Assembly (NCBI GenBank): GCA_022457065.1
Contig: JAJGBQ010000004.1
Location: forward strand, 2,542,001-2,606,000
Length of the DNA: 64,000 bases
Direction of reading: 5' to 3'
Origin: Curvularia sp. ZM96
Taxonomy: Eukaryota; Ascomycota; Dothideomycetes; Pleosporales; Pleosporaceae
The position numbers and the translations under genes are program-made. A model generated the notes under the pieces. That model was not told the origin of the DNA, did not search any database, and saw nothing but the letters and a program-made list of their open reading frames with translations. Below, one piece after another: positions 22,191 through 32,516 of this stretch. Within the stretch, counting starts at the first letter, position 1; each line of letters opens with the position of its first letter.

Positions 22191-22444
22191 CTATATTCCA
22201 TTAGCACCAGACTAACACCACCGCCCCATGGGAAAACTAGGGAGAAGATAATCAGGGGGAAGAATGGACTCACCTGTACATCTACCCCCCACCTCTGCGC
22301 ATTCGCCAAAGCTACATTCGCTGCTTCTTGCTCCAGAACTGCGGCGGCGGCGGCGAGTTTCGTGCCGGCTGCTGAGAGAGATACGCCGAGGCCGGAGAGC
22401 TCTCCGGCGAGCTTGAGGAGCGTGTCCGGGGTGGTGTGAGACAT
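22191..22444 (-). CDS. Small protein of unknown function, 63 aa
   Basis: Two exons on the minus strand, 22274-22444 and 22191-22211, across a 62-nt intron (GTGAGT..TGTTAG), give 63 aa. The first exon encodes an amphipathic, Ala/Leu-rich helix (TLLKLAGELSGLGVSLSAAG, then an alanine run and VLEQEAANVALANAQRWGVDV). There is no signal peptide and no recognised domain. Strong third-position G/C preference and a clean donor argue that it is real. Without the splice the frame continues to 22112. A helical cytosolic protein is the most that can be said. An alternative acceptor inside the intron is possible. Confidence 0.55.
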
Positions 22445-23023
22445 CTTATGCTACCTCCTTTGTAGAGTGATTGAGAGATGTGCTGGGTAAGTAGGTTGGT
22501 AGTTCTGGTTTGGAAGAGTGGGTTGTATTTCTCGCTTTTGCACGATGCTTAGGTGGGATTTAGCAGTGATGGAGTAAGGATTAGTGAAGAAGGTGCCGTT
22601 CTTGCCTTATTAATAGGACCTTAATTGGACTTGGATGTATGCTGTTGGACGTTTTGGTGTGAATGTGTAGGGCTTGTTTGGGTCGTTGCACGTGTGTGAC
22701 ATTCAATGCTCGGAGCGAACGATGGCGGCCGGGTAGTAGATTCAAGTGAGCTGAGTTTGACGACGTGAATACGTTTCTCTGTGACGTCGATGAATAATGG
22801 CTACTTTGATGTAGCTACTTATCGCAAACGCAATACTAAGGTGCTGCAAATTCACATGTGCATTCGAGATCTCTGGGCTAATTTGGCGACTGGCATGTAG
22901 GCATGGTATGATTCGCGCATCATGTCACAGAATTCTGTACGAAAGAGACACATGAATTCCTTTGCTGTCGATTTTGGAGTCGACAGTTTGTCGTTTGTGG
23001 TACGCATGGGATTGCGCAACACC
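22445..23023. other. Intergenic region, promoter of the small minus-strand gene
   Basis: About 580 bases without a supported gene. It lies upstream of the 63-aa gene and downstream of the PhyH gene, both on the minus strand. Confidence 0.45.
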
Positions 23024-24235
23024 TCATGCCCTTGAGTCTTCCCTCATCTTCTGCAGCTGACCCATCACACCGTCTCTTGAAGTACCGTCTCTCAAAGACT
23101 CGACCAATATATCCTGCTCGCTAGATGGTGCCATCCCTGCAGTCTCAGGCACCCGCTTATCAAGATTAGTCGGGAACGGATATCCCTCTGCAACAACGCT
23201 GACAAACGCCCTGACTTCGTCACTGAGCCCGTTCTTCTGGTACATCTCTGACAGCGCGTTCCAGGTGCGTTCGATCAGTGGATACGTATCAATTGATTCC
23301 ATGGGCTTGCCAAACGCCGATGAAATCTGCAACAAGTTTGCCGAGCGCATGATGTCTGCGGAGTCGTTCTGACCCGCAGCGTGGAAGAGCGCAGGGTTGA
23401 AGAAAAGACCATCGCCTTTCTTCAGCGGCACCGAGACGTAATTCTGCAAGAAGTACTCCTGGAACTCGGGGATGCGGTACGCCATGTATCCTTGTTCAAA
23501 CTTCTGGCTAAATGGTAACAGGCGTGTGGGACCACTCTCTAATGGCATGTCCGAGTGCGCGACTGCTCCTTGCAAGGTGAGAAATTGCGATGCAACTTGG
23601 GTTGCTTTGGGGAACTTGGCGCATGACTCGTTGTCTTGAAATCCAATGTGGTAGTCTCGGTGTGAGATCTGCGCTTTGGCGCCAGGCTTCACAATATTGA
23701 CCTGGGCGGTCACGCGGTGATACGGGCCGAGCCATGTCTCGGAAATAAGTGGTAGCCATGGATTTGAATAATACCTCACAAAAGAATCTGCATCTGATAG
23801 ACAGTGTTTGGATAAGGAGTTCCAAATGCGATCATTGGCACCTGTGCCCGCGAAGTGGTCGCCACGTTGGCCAGAGAGTTTCTTCTCTTCGGTAATTATC
23901 GTTGAGTAGACTTCGTTTACTTTGTCGATAAGAGAGATATCTTTGTAGAGGCTCTCGGCAACGAAGACACCAGGTCCAGAAAGCAGAATGTGGTACCATT
24001 CATCTTGCAGGGCGGAACGCTGCTCTGGGCTTAGCGAGGCGTAGTCCGGGAGATGATATATCGGCACATTTCGTTCGATCACTGCCGCAAGGGGATATTC
24101 AATCGATGAGGATTTGGTTGTTAGCTTCTTGAAGTCTTCCAATGGTGGCGGTTTGTTGATGGAGTATAGCCGAGGCTTGATCTCTGATTGCTGTAAGCCG
24201 TTGGTGTGGCCGTTGAGCTCAGAATGTCCATTCAT
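23024..24235 (-). CDS. Phytanoyl-CoA dioxygenase (PhyH)-family Fe(II)/2-oxoglutarate oxygenase
   Basis: Single exon, 403 aa, from the ATG at 24235; the frame is open a little further upstream without an ATG. The core shows the metal-binding H-x-D in AQISHRDYHIGFQ and the distal histidine in FFNPALFHAAGQN, followed by an arginine (DIMRSANLLQIS) suited to 2-oxoglutarate binding. A WLGPYHRVTAQVNIVKPG strand precedes the facial triad. The N-terminal 35 residues are polar and carry no targeting signal. Such proteins hydroxylate small molecules, often in secondary metabolism, but no biosynthetic cluster surrounds this gene. Family firm, substrate unknown. Confidence 0.85.
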   Translation of the reverse strand: MNGHSELNGHTNGLQQSEIKPRLYSINKPPPLEDFKKLTTKSSSIEYPLAAVIERNVPIYHLPDYASLSPEQRSALQDEWYHILLSGPGVFVAESLYKDISLIDKVNEVYSTIITEEKKLSGQRGDHFAGTGANDRIWNSLSKHCLSDADSFVRYYSNPWLPLISETWLGPYHRVTAQVNIVKPGAKAQISHRDYHIGFQDNESCAKFPKATQVASQFLTLQGAVAHSDMPLESGPTRLLPFSQKFEQGYMAYRIPEFQEYFLQNYVSVPLKKGDGLFFNPALFHAAGQNDSADIMRSANLLQISSAFGKPMESIDTYPLIERTWNALSEMYQKNGLSDEVRAFVSVVAEGYPFPTNLDKRVPETAGMAPSSEQDILVESLRDGTSRDGVMGQLQKMREDSRA

Positions 24236-25325
24236 TTTTGGATTTGATTCAGGGATGTTCTTTCTCAAGTGTTGTGATGCTCAATGGCCAAACGATTACC
24301 TGTGTCATTACTTGTAGACCGGTGGTGATTGTAGACAAGGCAATTCTGCCCGCTGCTAAGGCAACTTTGCCCGCTGGCAGCGCCGTCGCGAGAAGCGGAG
24401 AACAACCCCACTTGCTCCTCACCTTGACATCCACACCAATGTCTGCTGTATGCGCAACAACCACGAATGCATCATCGCTAGTACAGAGGAATGCCCATGG
24501 CTTGGCCCAGAATATTCCACCGGAGAATCAAGTAAAAAAATGATTACATTTTGGCGGAACTTGCTACTCTTGATGTGTACCAAGCAACTCATTGTGAGGT
24601 GAAAGCGTCACGGTGTATTTCTGATCCACAATCAACGGCTTCGTTCTGCTACAACTCAGTTTAGAAACCTAAGACAAAAACTGGAAACAAGCATCAACGT
24701 TGGAGTTCGTCTCCTTGCCTACATAGTCACGTGATAGTATATGATGAATTGATTCGTTCGTGTTGAGGCGCAGCGCAACGCTAAGCGCTCGGGCCAGTAT
24801 CGCTACCCAGCGCCAAACCCCAACCTCCTCCCTTTGTCTTCATCCCTTCTTCATCTCTATCTCCATGACCTCGACCTCGATCCGCACAACCTCGATCCGC
24901 ACGACCTCGATCCGCACAACTCCGACCTTCGCTGCTTTCTCTGTCTTTCAAACTCCGCTTCTTTCTACGCGCAAGCCAGTTGCCCACCGTCAGGCACTAA
25001 GCCGTCCTTTTCGCCTGCATGGCGTCTTGTCTCCGTACGCTATCCTTACTGTAAGGCCTTTGACCTTGTAAATCGGCTTCACAATCTATGCGTTTCCGAT
25101 TGAAGGATCTTAGGGGCGATACCCAAGCAAGGCACACGCTGTGCGAACAAGGCAGGCTTTAGAGGTCTACGAGCTGGCGCTTGTCTGCGATAGAGTTAGG
25201 GCTGCTCTTTACTATCAACGTAAAAGCCCGGGTGGGTGGGCTTCCTTCGCCGCTGCATCTCGCATGCTTCGTTGCAAAGGGGTACATTGTGTTAAGTAGA
25301 CGCATTCTGTAAATACTAACGCATA
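24236..25325. other. Intergenic region with a short tandem repeat
   Basis: About 1.1 kb with no supported gene. A 45-base tandem repeat lies at 24875-24919. A plus-strand frame from 24864 would read Ser-Ile-Arg-Thr-Thr three times through it, but has no further support. Confidence 0.4.
24875..24919. repeat. 15-base tandem repeat, three copies
   Basis: CCTCGATCCGCACAA repeated three times head to tail at 24875, 24890 and 24905; the middle copy has one change (CACGA). The unit length keeps all frames, and both strands stay open through it. Confidence 0.85.
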
Positions 25326-26857
25326 ATGGTAAATAACCTCGTTCGCAAGCAAGGTGTTCCCGCCTTGGCCTATCCTACACATGATGTATCTGTATCATGG
25401 GAGTGTAGACTAAGGATTGTGAAATTGGACGCGCAGTTCATGGTGTCTCTTGAGTATCCTTTGCAAAGGCATGATATCAACGACGAGCGACTCATCATCC
25501 TTCGCTATGAAGGTGATAATTTGGTGCCTAGGAAGAATTCGTTTTCAGGAATTAAATTTTCTCCTTCGGCTACATTGCTCACCGTTCTAGGGCGGAATGG
25601 AAGCCATCGGCTCCGAACACTGTCGCTGACACTCAAAGAACCGTGTTCTGTATGGTACCCTAAAGAACCTAGTAGCCTTCACGCTGATTTTCCAAAATTC
25701 TTGGAACTGGCACGGACGACAGGAATAGATATTGTTTTTGACACTAAGTGGCTTGGGTCCAATTTCAATGAGTTTCAAGGAATTTTCAACGGTTCCCAGG
25801 AGTTCGCTAGGATTCCGGTCCTCCCACAATTCACCGACTTGTACCAGAAAGCAGACTGGCCAATCCTCAATTTGATTCCGTGTGCTCAGCCTGGAGCTAA
25901 TGCTCTCACCAAAGACCTGGCGTCTGTGGCTATACCCTCCGTTGAGGATACGGGACCTAGAGAACTAGCTCAAGACGTGATATTTGATGACCCTCCTCCA
26001 TATAAACAGAGCAAGCGCAGTAAGGGTTCTAGTTGGATACTGCACTGACTCTTGCTAATGCGCATTGCCTAGGCGGCCCCAGCCCGGCACCCGATATTCC
26101 TATATCGAAGCGCCTCCGACATTCTGCACATTCGCCTTCGCCAGACTGCGCCACTCCTGCGTCGCAGGTCAGTTCTACGTCTACCGTTCAAGTGGACACT
26201 TTCCGACTCACTGTCACTTCCGAACTCGAGAAAGTGCTTCCGGAGGTATTGAGCAAATACTTTCGTGATATGCATGCTAGCCACTCACGGTCGCCATCTT
26301 TATCACCATCACCACCGTACACCCGGATCTCAAGCACGCCAGCACGCCACGGTCAGACGCCGAGCCACCGTTTCACGCATCGCGCAGATATCGTAAGAAT
26401 CTTGAACAGTTTTGTCACACAAAGCCTCGCCAACCTCTTCGACCCTACTTTCGCCCAAGCTTTCGACCGAGCCTCCGACCGAGCCTTAGACCAGACCTTA
26501 GAGCAAGCTTCTGAACTGTATAATTCCGCCAGCATTCAGATGGAGGATTATGTTGCGGACTTGAGGTCTGACTTAGCTGCGGCCAGCGAGGACCATAAGG
26601 TCGCTCTCAATGATTACTGCCATCAGCAGTCAGAGGAGTTCGCACAACATATAAGAGAACAAAAAGAGGAGGTAGAAGCACAGTGTCATGAAGCAGTGCT
26701 CAAGGCTGAGGATAAGTTGGACATGGTCAAGCAGGCGCTATCCACGTCTAGATGCCTCTATAGCGTGAATGGCAGGCAGAGTGCGCCGGATAAAGGTCGC
26801 AGGGCGGTCTCTTTACCCCTTTTGAAAGAGGACGACGAAAGAATTGCGAATGAGTAA
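25326..26857 (+). CDS. Unrecognised protein with C-terminal coiled coil, 492 aa
   Basis: Two exons, 25326-26019 and 26073-26857, across a 53-nt intron (GTAAGG..GCCTAG, branch TGCTAATG), give 492 aa. The N-terminal half is a mixed alpha/beta-looking region with hydrophobic strands (VSLEYPLQRHD, DERLIILRYEG, SATLLTVLGR). The middle is a Pro/Ser-rich basic linker (DDPPPYKQSKR, SPSLSPSPPYTR) with a possible nuclear-localisation patch (SKRLRH). The C-terminal part is a long charged helix (EDYVADLRSDLAAASEDHK, then QSEEFAQHIREQKEEVEAQ). I do not recognise the family; it looks like a lineage-restricted fungal protein. The ATG at 25326 follows GCATA and could be preceded by an unseen exon. Confidence 0.7.
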
Positions 26858-27965
26858 TGACTTTGAGGGACATTGGGTTTCTAGTCATGCTATTTTGATT
26901 CTCACGGTCTGCACGTAGCAATATAGAGTATAATGCTCCATGGTTAGAGCTAGCACTTGTTTTGGCCGCTCGTTCATGCGTGGCCCATGATGCGCATATT
27001 TTACGCGGGGATCAGGTCCACTCAGAGGTTTGGTCACGTTAGAACTAGTCAGGGAGCGCAAACAGCCATCCTTACTGCGTTGGATACAAGCGCAACAATC
27101 AGTCGTCCACATGCGTAGTGGGTGCTCAACTTAGCGGTGCAGGCTATAATACTAGTTACTCGTTACTGCAGGGAAGCCACACTACGCCAACGCAGTGATT
27201 AGGTAAATACGACCCTTCGACTTGAGTACTCGTTAGTTTGTACAGCGATCGCAGATTTTAATCGACTTTGGTTCCTGCAAGAGGTTTGGTGAGACGCTGC
27301 TCACAGGAGGTACGCATGGCTGGGTAAACGAAGATTACTCCATATCAGCTCGGTGTCACGATGAATCTGCGTTGGACAAAATAGAGAAATGGTTCCAAAG
27401 CTCCACCTCTTCGAAGTTCTCTTAGAGTTCCCATTTTATCTTGTTCGCCACGATCAGCAAAAGTCGTGATACTATGCGTGGACCCTATTCTCCGTTAGCC
27501 AAAGATGCTGCAATGTAAGAATTAGAGTTTATACTCCGATTCGATTTTACAGTCCGAGCTGCGCAGTGAAAGAGAGGGGAGCTAGCTTCTGCAAAACGCC
27601 AACAAAGCCCTTAGCCTCACTTCGTACGGATACCACAATATCACCCCATTCACGACCTCAATTCCCGAAATACTTGGTGGTGCTAGTCCAGATTGCCGAA
27701 CGCTTGGCCTCAAAATGCTGGGCAACATAGCTCCAAGGGTCTTGTCTGAAACAAAATACCTCACTGACATGTATATAGTCTCGCCAAGGGGCCAAGAGAA
27801 AACGGAAAGTATGAGAGCGAGTTGCGTTAGTAATCACTATCCTAAATACGACACGAGAAATGGAAAGATAGTCACAGGATCAGCTAAACAAAGCGCTGAC
27901 TTTGGATTAAGGGCGCGTAGCCGTACCTATTTCCACTGCTAGTGTCATTCAACAATCCCCTCTTA
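26858..27965. other. Gene-poor stretch opening the accessory region
   Basis: About 1.1 kb, AT-richer by eye, with only short frames on both strands. No transposon open frame, terminal repeat or RNA gene was seen. Confidence 0.4.
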
Positions 27966-28217
27966 ATGCGTCTTTTGCAGCTCCAGGACGCTAGTAGCTT
28001 GAGCCTTGTCGAGTTCGTAAGCAACATTCCGCCCTATGCAATTCTCTCGCATACTTGGGGTCACAGTATTGAGCAAGTCACGTACCAGGACTCGTTTATC
28101 CACACAGGCAAAGAAAAAAGTGGTTATTGCAAGCTTACCTACTATGAGGAGCAAGCTGCAAAGGATGGCCTACAATACTCCTGGATCGACACCTGCTGCA
28201 TCAACATTCGAGGATGA
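27966..28217 (+). pseudogene. Truncated HET-domain gene remnant
   Basis: Eighty-three codons from the ATG at 27966 match only the beginning of a heterokaryon-incompatibility (HET, PF06985) domain: PPYAILSHTWG near the start, KLTYYEEQAAKDGLQYSW, and WIDTCCIN at the end, where functional genes continue into ...CCID and SEAINSMFRWY. A stop at 28215 ends the frame and no continuation of the domain appears in any frame of the next 230 bases. No intron donor rescues it. This is a 5' fragment of a HET gene, left by deletion or decay. An intact HET-containing gene lies 6 kb to the right, but the two N-termini differ enough that a recent local duplication is unlikely. Confidence 0.75.
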
Positions 28218-28452
28218 CGTTCACGAAAGCAAGACATACATTTCATACGAATGATGGTTATCTTGCTAAGCACTATACTTAAGTTCAAACTGCTTACAAT
28301 ATTGCAATGCTACCTCCCCAAGGTACACCCATCTTAGTCTCCAACATCCTCAATACCGTAACCGATTACACGATGTCTTGAGTCTGAAGTACAATTAGCA
28401 ACAGATGAAGCCAAACAATGTCTTGTTCGATGAGCTCACTCGAATTTGATCT

Positions 28453-28770
28453 TTAATCAATGATATAGCTCTTGACAACACGATTAGGCTTGAGATCATT
28501 TTTGCCGGATTTGCCTGAGTCCCATGTAGGTGTGCCAAAACAATCGCGTCCAGTCCACACGCGAACGCGGTCCGGGTCGGGCCGCAAGGGTGTTTCCCAA
28601 TCCACTTCGTAGTAATCGAGCGGGACGTTCTCAATATTGAGGTTTTGACAGGGGCTATCATTCCATCCGTGGCTTTCGATTACCTGGCCGTTGGTATAGT
28701 ACCAATTGATTCTCCACGCCGAGACGGCGGTAACGCAGGCGACGCCGGCAATGAGAGTGGAAAGCTTCAT
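28453..28770 (-). CDS. Small secreted protein, 105 aa (effector-like)
   Basis: Single exon from the ATG at 28770; an earlier ATG at 28794 in the same frame would place eight polar residues before the signal peptide and is less likely. Residues 1-18 form a clear signal peptide (MKLSTLIAGVACVTAVSA). The mature part, about 87 aa, has only two cysteines (DSPCQN and GRDCFG), several aromatic residues (WRINWYYTNGQVIESHGW) and no known domain. A minus-strand TATA box sits about 95 bases upstream. Small size, secretion signal and location in a gene-poor stretch are typical of candidate effectors of plant-associated fungi, but one possible disulphide is few for that class. Function unknown. Confidence 0.7.
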   Translation of the reverse strand: MKLSTLIAGVACVTAVSAWRINWYYTNGQVIESHGWNDSPCQNLNIENVPLDYYEVDWETPLRPDPDRVRVWTGRDCFGTPTWDSGKSGKNDLKPNRVVKSYIID

Positions 28771-28862
28771 GGTGGGTAGTTGTTGGCTGCGCAATTGATC
28801 TTTGCTCTAGTAGAGTTGAAGAGGATGCTTTAGATGATAGGCCTGAAGAGTAGCTTGAAGCC

Positions 28863-28869
28863 CTTTATA
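28863..28869 (-). promoter_or_regulatory. TATA box of the small secreted protein gene
   Basis: Reads TATAAAG on the minus strand, about 95 bases upstream of the ATG at 28770. Confidence 0.45.
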
Positions 28870-29798
28870 TGCTCAAGAAGCAGCACAGCTGATACCGCGC
28901 TCTTCGCATTCAATCCGAAAAGCACCGCCCGGATATGTCAAGTTCACTTTGCACCACCATGTATCTGCTTCATTCCAACAAGTGACGAATCGCGGGGCTA
29001 GCAGCCAGTAGTCAAAGCAGCCAGCAGTTAGTAGTTAAGCAGCTAGAATTTAGTCGATAGAGTAGACTAGCTACTACTAAAACTGCGCCCCCCTTCAGCG
29101 CCGTTTATGGGCTGTCAGTAGTATTTTTGTAAGCAACATTATGACGCATGCGTACCGCACACGTAGAACCCCGTATTATGCTGGTTGACCATAGCAAATA
29201 GGACGACTACTTATAGTATGACTAGAACATGACGTACTAGACGTCGATTTGGCTGACTTTGCATCTATATCATGCCTTCTGAGCGATCCCTCATCGACGC
29301 GGCATCTCACAGCCCCAGGCTCCCTGGCAGAGATCTGTTGAGCAATAACAAACTACACTCAGCGTTCAACTATGTATAAGGAAGCCTAAATAGGGAGATA
29401 TGTGACGGTAGTAGCATTACATCGACGATGAGGGTATCTTGTCATCAAGTTCACGCTATCTTTTATTCGGTCCTAATGCATGTACTTCACTCCATTGAAC
29501 AGCTTTTGCTAAAGATAACATATGAATGCAGCTTAATACAAATGCGATCTAAGACGGCGTACAGCTCTCCAGTCTTTACGATAGTGCTGCGAGCGAGTTC
29601 AGTTCATCTTATCAAGACATGGTAGACTAACTTACTCGATGGTAAAAACGGGAAAGAATTAGCGTAGCTACATCAGCCAGCCTAGCTGAAGCTTGCGCTG
29701 ATGAGCGGTTTGTGTCTGTCACAAGATTCCAAGTCGTTAGAAGTCATGGGGCTTACTAATTCGCGCGCTTGCATTCAGCTGCGGCTGTCGACTAGGCA
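28870..29798. other. Gene-poor stretch with degenerate short repeats
   Basis: No supported gene. Around 29000-29070 motifs of the type CAGTAGTCAAAGCAGC, CAGTTAGTAGTTAAGCAGC recur imperfectly, and GACTAGCTACTACTA follows. No terminal repeats or transposase-like frame were seen. The stretch is AT-rich by eye and could be decayed repetitive DNA. Confidence 0.35.
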
Positions 29799-30083
29799 CT
29801 ATTCCGTTCCGTTCCATGGGTTGTTAGGATCTAATTTTGAGTAGGAAAATCCACGGTAAGCCTGCTTCTGCGTCTGTCCAATGAATTTGTCCACATGAAT
29901 ATGCATCTTGCACTGCCCCGCAGGCGGTGCAAGGTAGGAATCGAGATAGTCCATGTAGTAGTATAGAGGACTAAGGATAGAGAAATTTTGGCCAGCCTTA
30001 TCGCGCTCTGTAGCAACATGCACCCCCTTAAAGTTCTCGTCGTTGTTGCTTCCAGATTTGCATCTTTTGTGACCACGCACCAA
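29799..30083 (-). CDS. Possible gene fragment of unknown function
   Basis: A minus-strand frame of 94 codons with protein-like composition (NDENFKGVHVATERDK, LYYYMDYLDSYLAPPAGQ, KMHIHVDKFIGQTQ). Through a possible 40-nt intron it can join a further open stretch reaching about 30250 that reads CLAEDGRFRCFQWLP. No ATG, domain or promoter confirms it. It overlaps the region where the 5' end of the plus-strand nuclease gene should lie, so only one of the two readings may be real. Low confidence. Confidence 0.25.
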   Translation of the reverse strand: MVRGHKRCKSGSNNDENFKGVHVATERDKAGQNFSILSPLYYYMDYLDSYLAPPAGQCKMHIHVDKFIGQTQKQAYRGFSYSKLDPNNPWNGTE

Positions 30084-30248
30084 GATGAAGGTTTATTTCC
30101 TACCTTAGCCGGCGACTGGGTAGCCATTGGAAACAACGGAAGCGACCATCTTCAGCAAGGCAACCTGATTGCAAGACAGGGGCAGTGTCAGCCTCCCATA
30201 TGGATGGATTTGGCCCTCTCCTTAAGACTGCAAAGCTAACGATCATAG

Positions 30249-31768
30249 CAATAACTTGTGGTTCCTATTGCTGCCCTGCGGAGTTTCCAACATGTGTATT
30301 TTTCCCAATTTCCTTTTACGCTACCGAAGTATTGACGTGCAATAGTGCTCTCAGACACGATGGTGTTGTGAAACCGGCGGCATCGTGAGTGAGACGCACT
30401 AGACGCAAACTGACCGCTGACTGACTTCTTGTAGTGCCTACCTCCTGGTGCGCTTTACAAGTACGTAATTTCGCACTCCAATGACGGAGCCAGGCTCTGA
30501 TCACAATGGACAGCTGTTGCAAACCAGGATCGAACACTTGTGGGGGAATAGATATTGTGTCCCTGGAACTCCATGCTGCGGTACAGGCTGCTGCAACGCG
30601 GGCACATCTTGCTGTGGCGGAAGAGGCTGCTGTCCAGCGGGTAGGTTCTGCCGGAGAGAAGACGATAGTGGGGATTCTGTCTGTGAGGTGCCTGACGTTG
30701 CACAGCCTGTCGAGTTTGATGTCAAGGACAATCCTGAGGTAAATTCATCATTGCTACCAAGGCTCGTCTTTTGCTAATGTCGCACTAGCTCGCTGAGAAT
30801 ATTTGTCGCTGCATGTAAAAGGCTTGTAAAAGTATCTTCACTAACTCGATAGTCAGCGATGCGAGCAAGGGGCATTACGAATAACCAGGAGATCCTACGC
30901 ATAGCACCGAAACAGACAAAGGCTGAACAGCGAGCCATACGACGCAAATCATATTGTAGTAGTCGTCGAAAGTGTCCAAAAGGACAGTCCTGCGATGAGG
31001 TATGTAGCAAAAAGCGTAAGACAGCCCCAAGTCTAGCTGATATGTTCATGATAGTATCCACCTCGTTCAGCCCAAGAAGGCTACGACGGCTTGTACGGAC
31101 TAGATGTCTTCAGCCAATGCATTGATGCTCGGAAAAACTCGAGAGGCGGAAATCAGTTGCAAAAGCTGTATGGACGAAGGAGTACATCCAAACCCGCGGG
31201 TACCAAATTTGTGGTCCGAGTCAAGGGTCTTGATTGCGACACTATCATGCCAGCAGATCCTGGACCAATTCAAACGTTTCCGACTCGTCTTCTAATGCCC
31301 AGGCAGCTTGATACAGGTCGAGGTATGTACTCTAAGTAGTATAGACACGATATCTCAATAACACAAGTTCTAGGAACCACTCTCATCCCTCCCGACAAAG
31401 ATGATCCATCGGCATATGCTCTGATACCCCTGGAGGATTCAGATCTGGCAAAGTAATTCGATACGCTATAATATACTACTAGTGCATTGCTTACTCGTTG
31501 CTCGAACAGCTATACACTTGTATTGACAAGTAACGCGCAGATCGACGAATGGTACCTGTTTGATGCACCGGCACTGAACATCGCAAAGTATTGATCTTTG
31601 GCTTTTATTTAGAGCTTTCTGCTGACTTGATACAGTGGGTTGGTTATAGCTGCCAATAGCAGGTTTTCCGTGCCTTTTACACTCGAATATCCAGCTTCTG
31701 GTGTTACTATGGTTGCATTTACCAAAGCGAATAGTATCAGACTTGATTGGAGCCTGACGATTGTTTGA
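30249..31768 (+). CDS. Cysteine-rich protein with NucA/NucB-like deoxyribonuclease domain, multi-exon, 5' end uncertain
   Basis: Proposed exons: 30249-30295 (5' end unresolved; the frame is open back to an ATG at 30200), 30346-30384, 30435-30460, 30552-30738 (or from 30514), 30789-30814, 30870-30999, 31055-31322, 31374-31452, 31510-31587 and 31636-31768. All listed junctions are GT..AG and phase-consistent. The N-terminal part is a chain of Cys motifs (CGSYCCPAEFPTC, CSQTRWCCETGG, CVPGTPCCGTGCC, CCGGRGCCPAGRFC). Then KCPKGQSCDEYP and later SRGGNQLQKLY match the GxSCDEYPFAS and NrxQGGxL signatures of the NucA/NucB family (PF14040), extracellular DNases. The C-terminal 90 residues are beta-rich and unrecognised. 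Reading from the 30514 acceptor gives CCKPGSNTCGG but breaks frame at about 30548; using 30551 keeps it. So the gene is either intact with a 91-nt intron or carries a one-base lesion. Confidence 0.6.
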
Positions 31769-32516
31769 GATTGGAGTCTGTTTTAAACTGTCTTAGGACT
31801 AGAGAACGAGCCTGTGATATCATACCATACTGTGTGAAAGGTTCCTAACGAAACGTAGCAAACAATTGCAATACAATTTGGCAGACATGACTTTCAGCCT
31901 TAAAGAGTAATAAAGACCCAGAGTCCAAGGGAAGTACGAGCGTGACGGCATTGCTACAAGCTCATGCACATAACCAATCGCTTCAGTTTGGTTGTTATAA
32001 ACTCCAGGGATACTATCAATGTGATTTGTAGATAAAGATCGCATCATTTTCATTCAGAAGAAAACCTAGACCATCTACACCGTCATGTATATCTAACCTA
32101 GAACCTCCCTGAGTCAGTCCTCTCGAAAAGATTAGTTTATAACTGCATCTACTGCTGGTATAACCCGAATTTCGGTATTCAAGTCATTCGAAAATATGTC
32201 GAGAGGTGAATACCCGCAATTAGAATGTGATTTCCTGCTTTATCGCCGATTTTCAACGATCTTCTTTGTTGCCTTTGTCATCGTAAGACAAAACCAAAAA
32301 TTCAAGCATTGTGTCAGGAACATCCACAAAAGGAAAATTGCGCTGTGTACGTGGCAAAATACGGCGCTTTACATTGTTGAAGATGCGCACGCCACGATTC
32401 AAACAAGGCGTTTTCACAGCGTGTGAAGTCACAAAACACGTCCGCGAAACTGCGAAACCGTCGAGCATACTCGCAAAGCTCCTTTCAATTGGATATGAGA
32501 TACATCTGCCAACATC
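31769..32516. other. Intergenic region upstream of the RING gene
   Basis: About 750 AT-rich bases with short frames only; no supported feature. Confidence 0.45.

Noticed and set aside
27300..29800. Transposon or RIP-decayed repeat
   Set aside because: AT-rich and gene-poor, but no terminal repeats, transposase remnants or repeated copies could be shown by eye.
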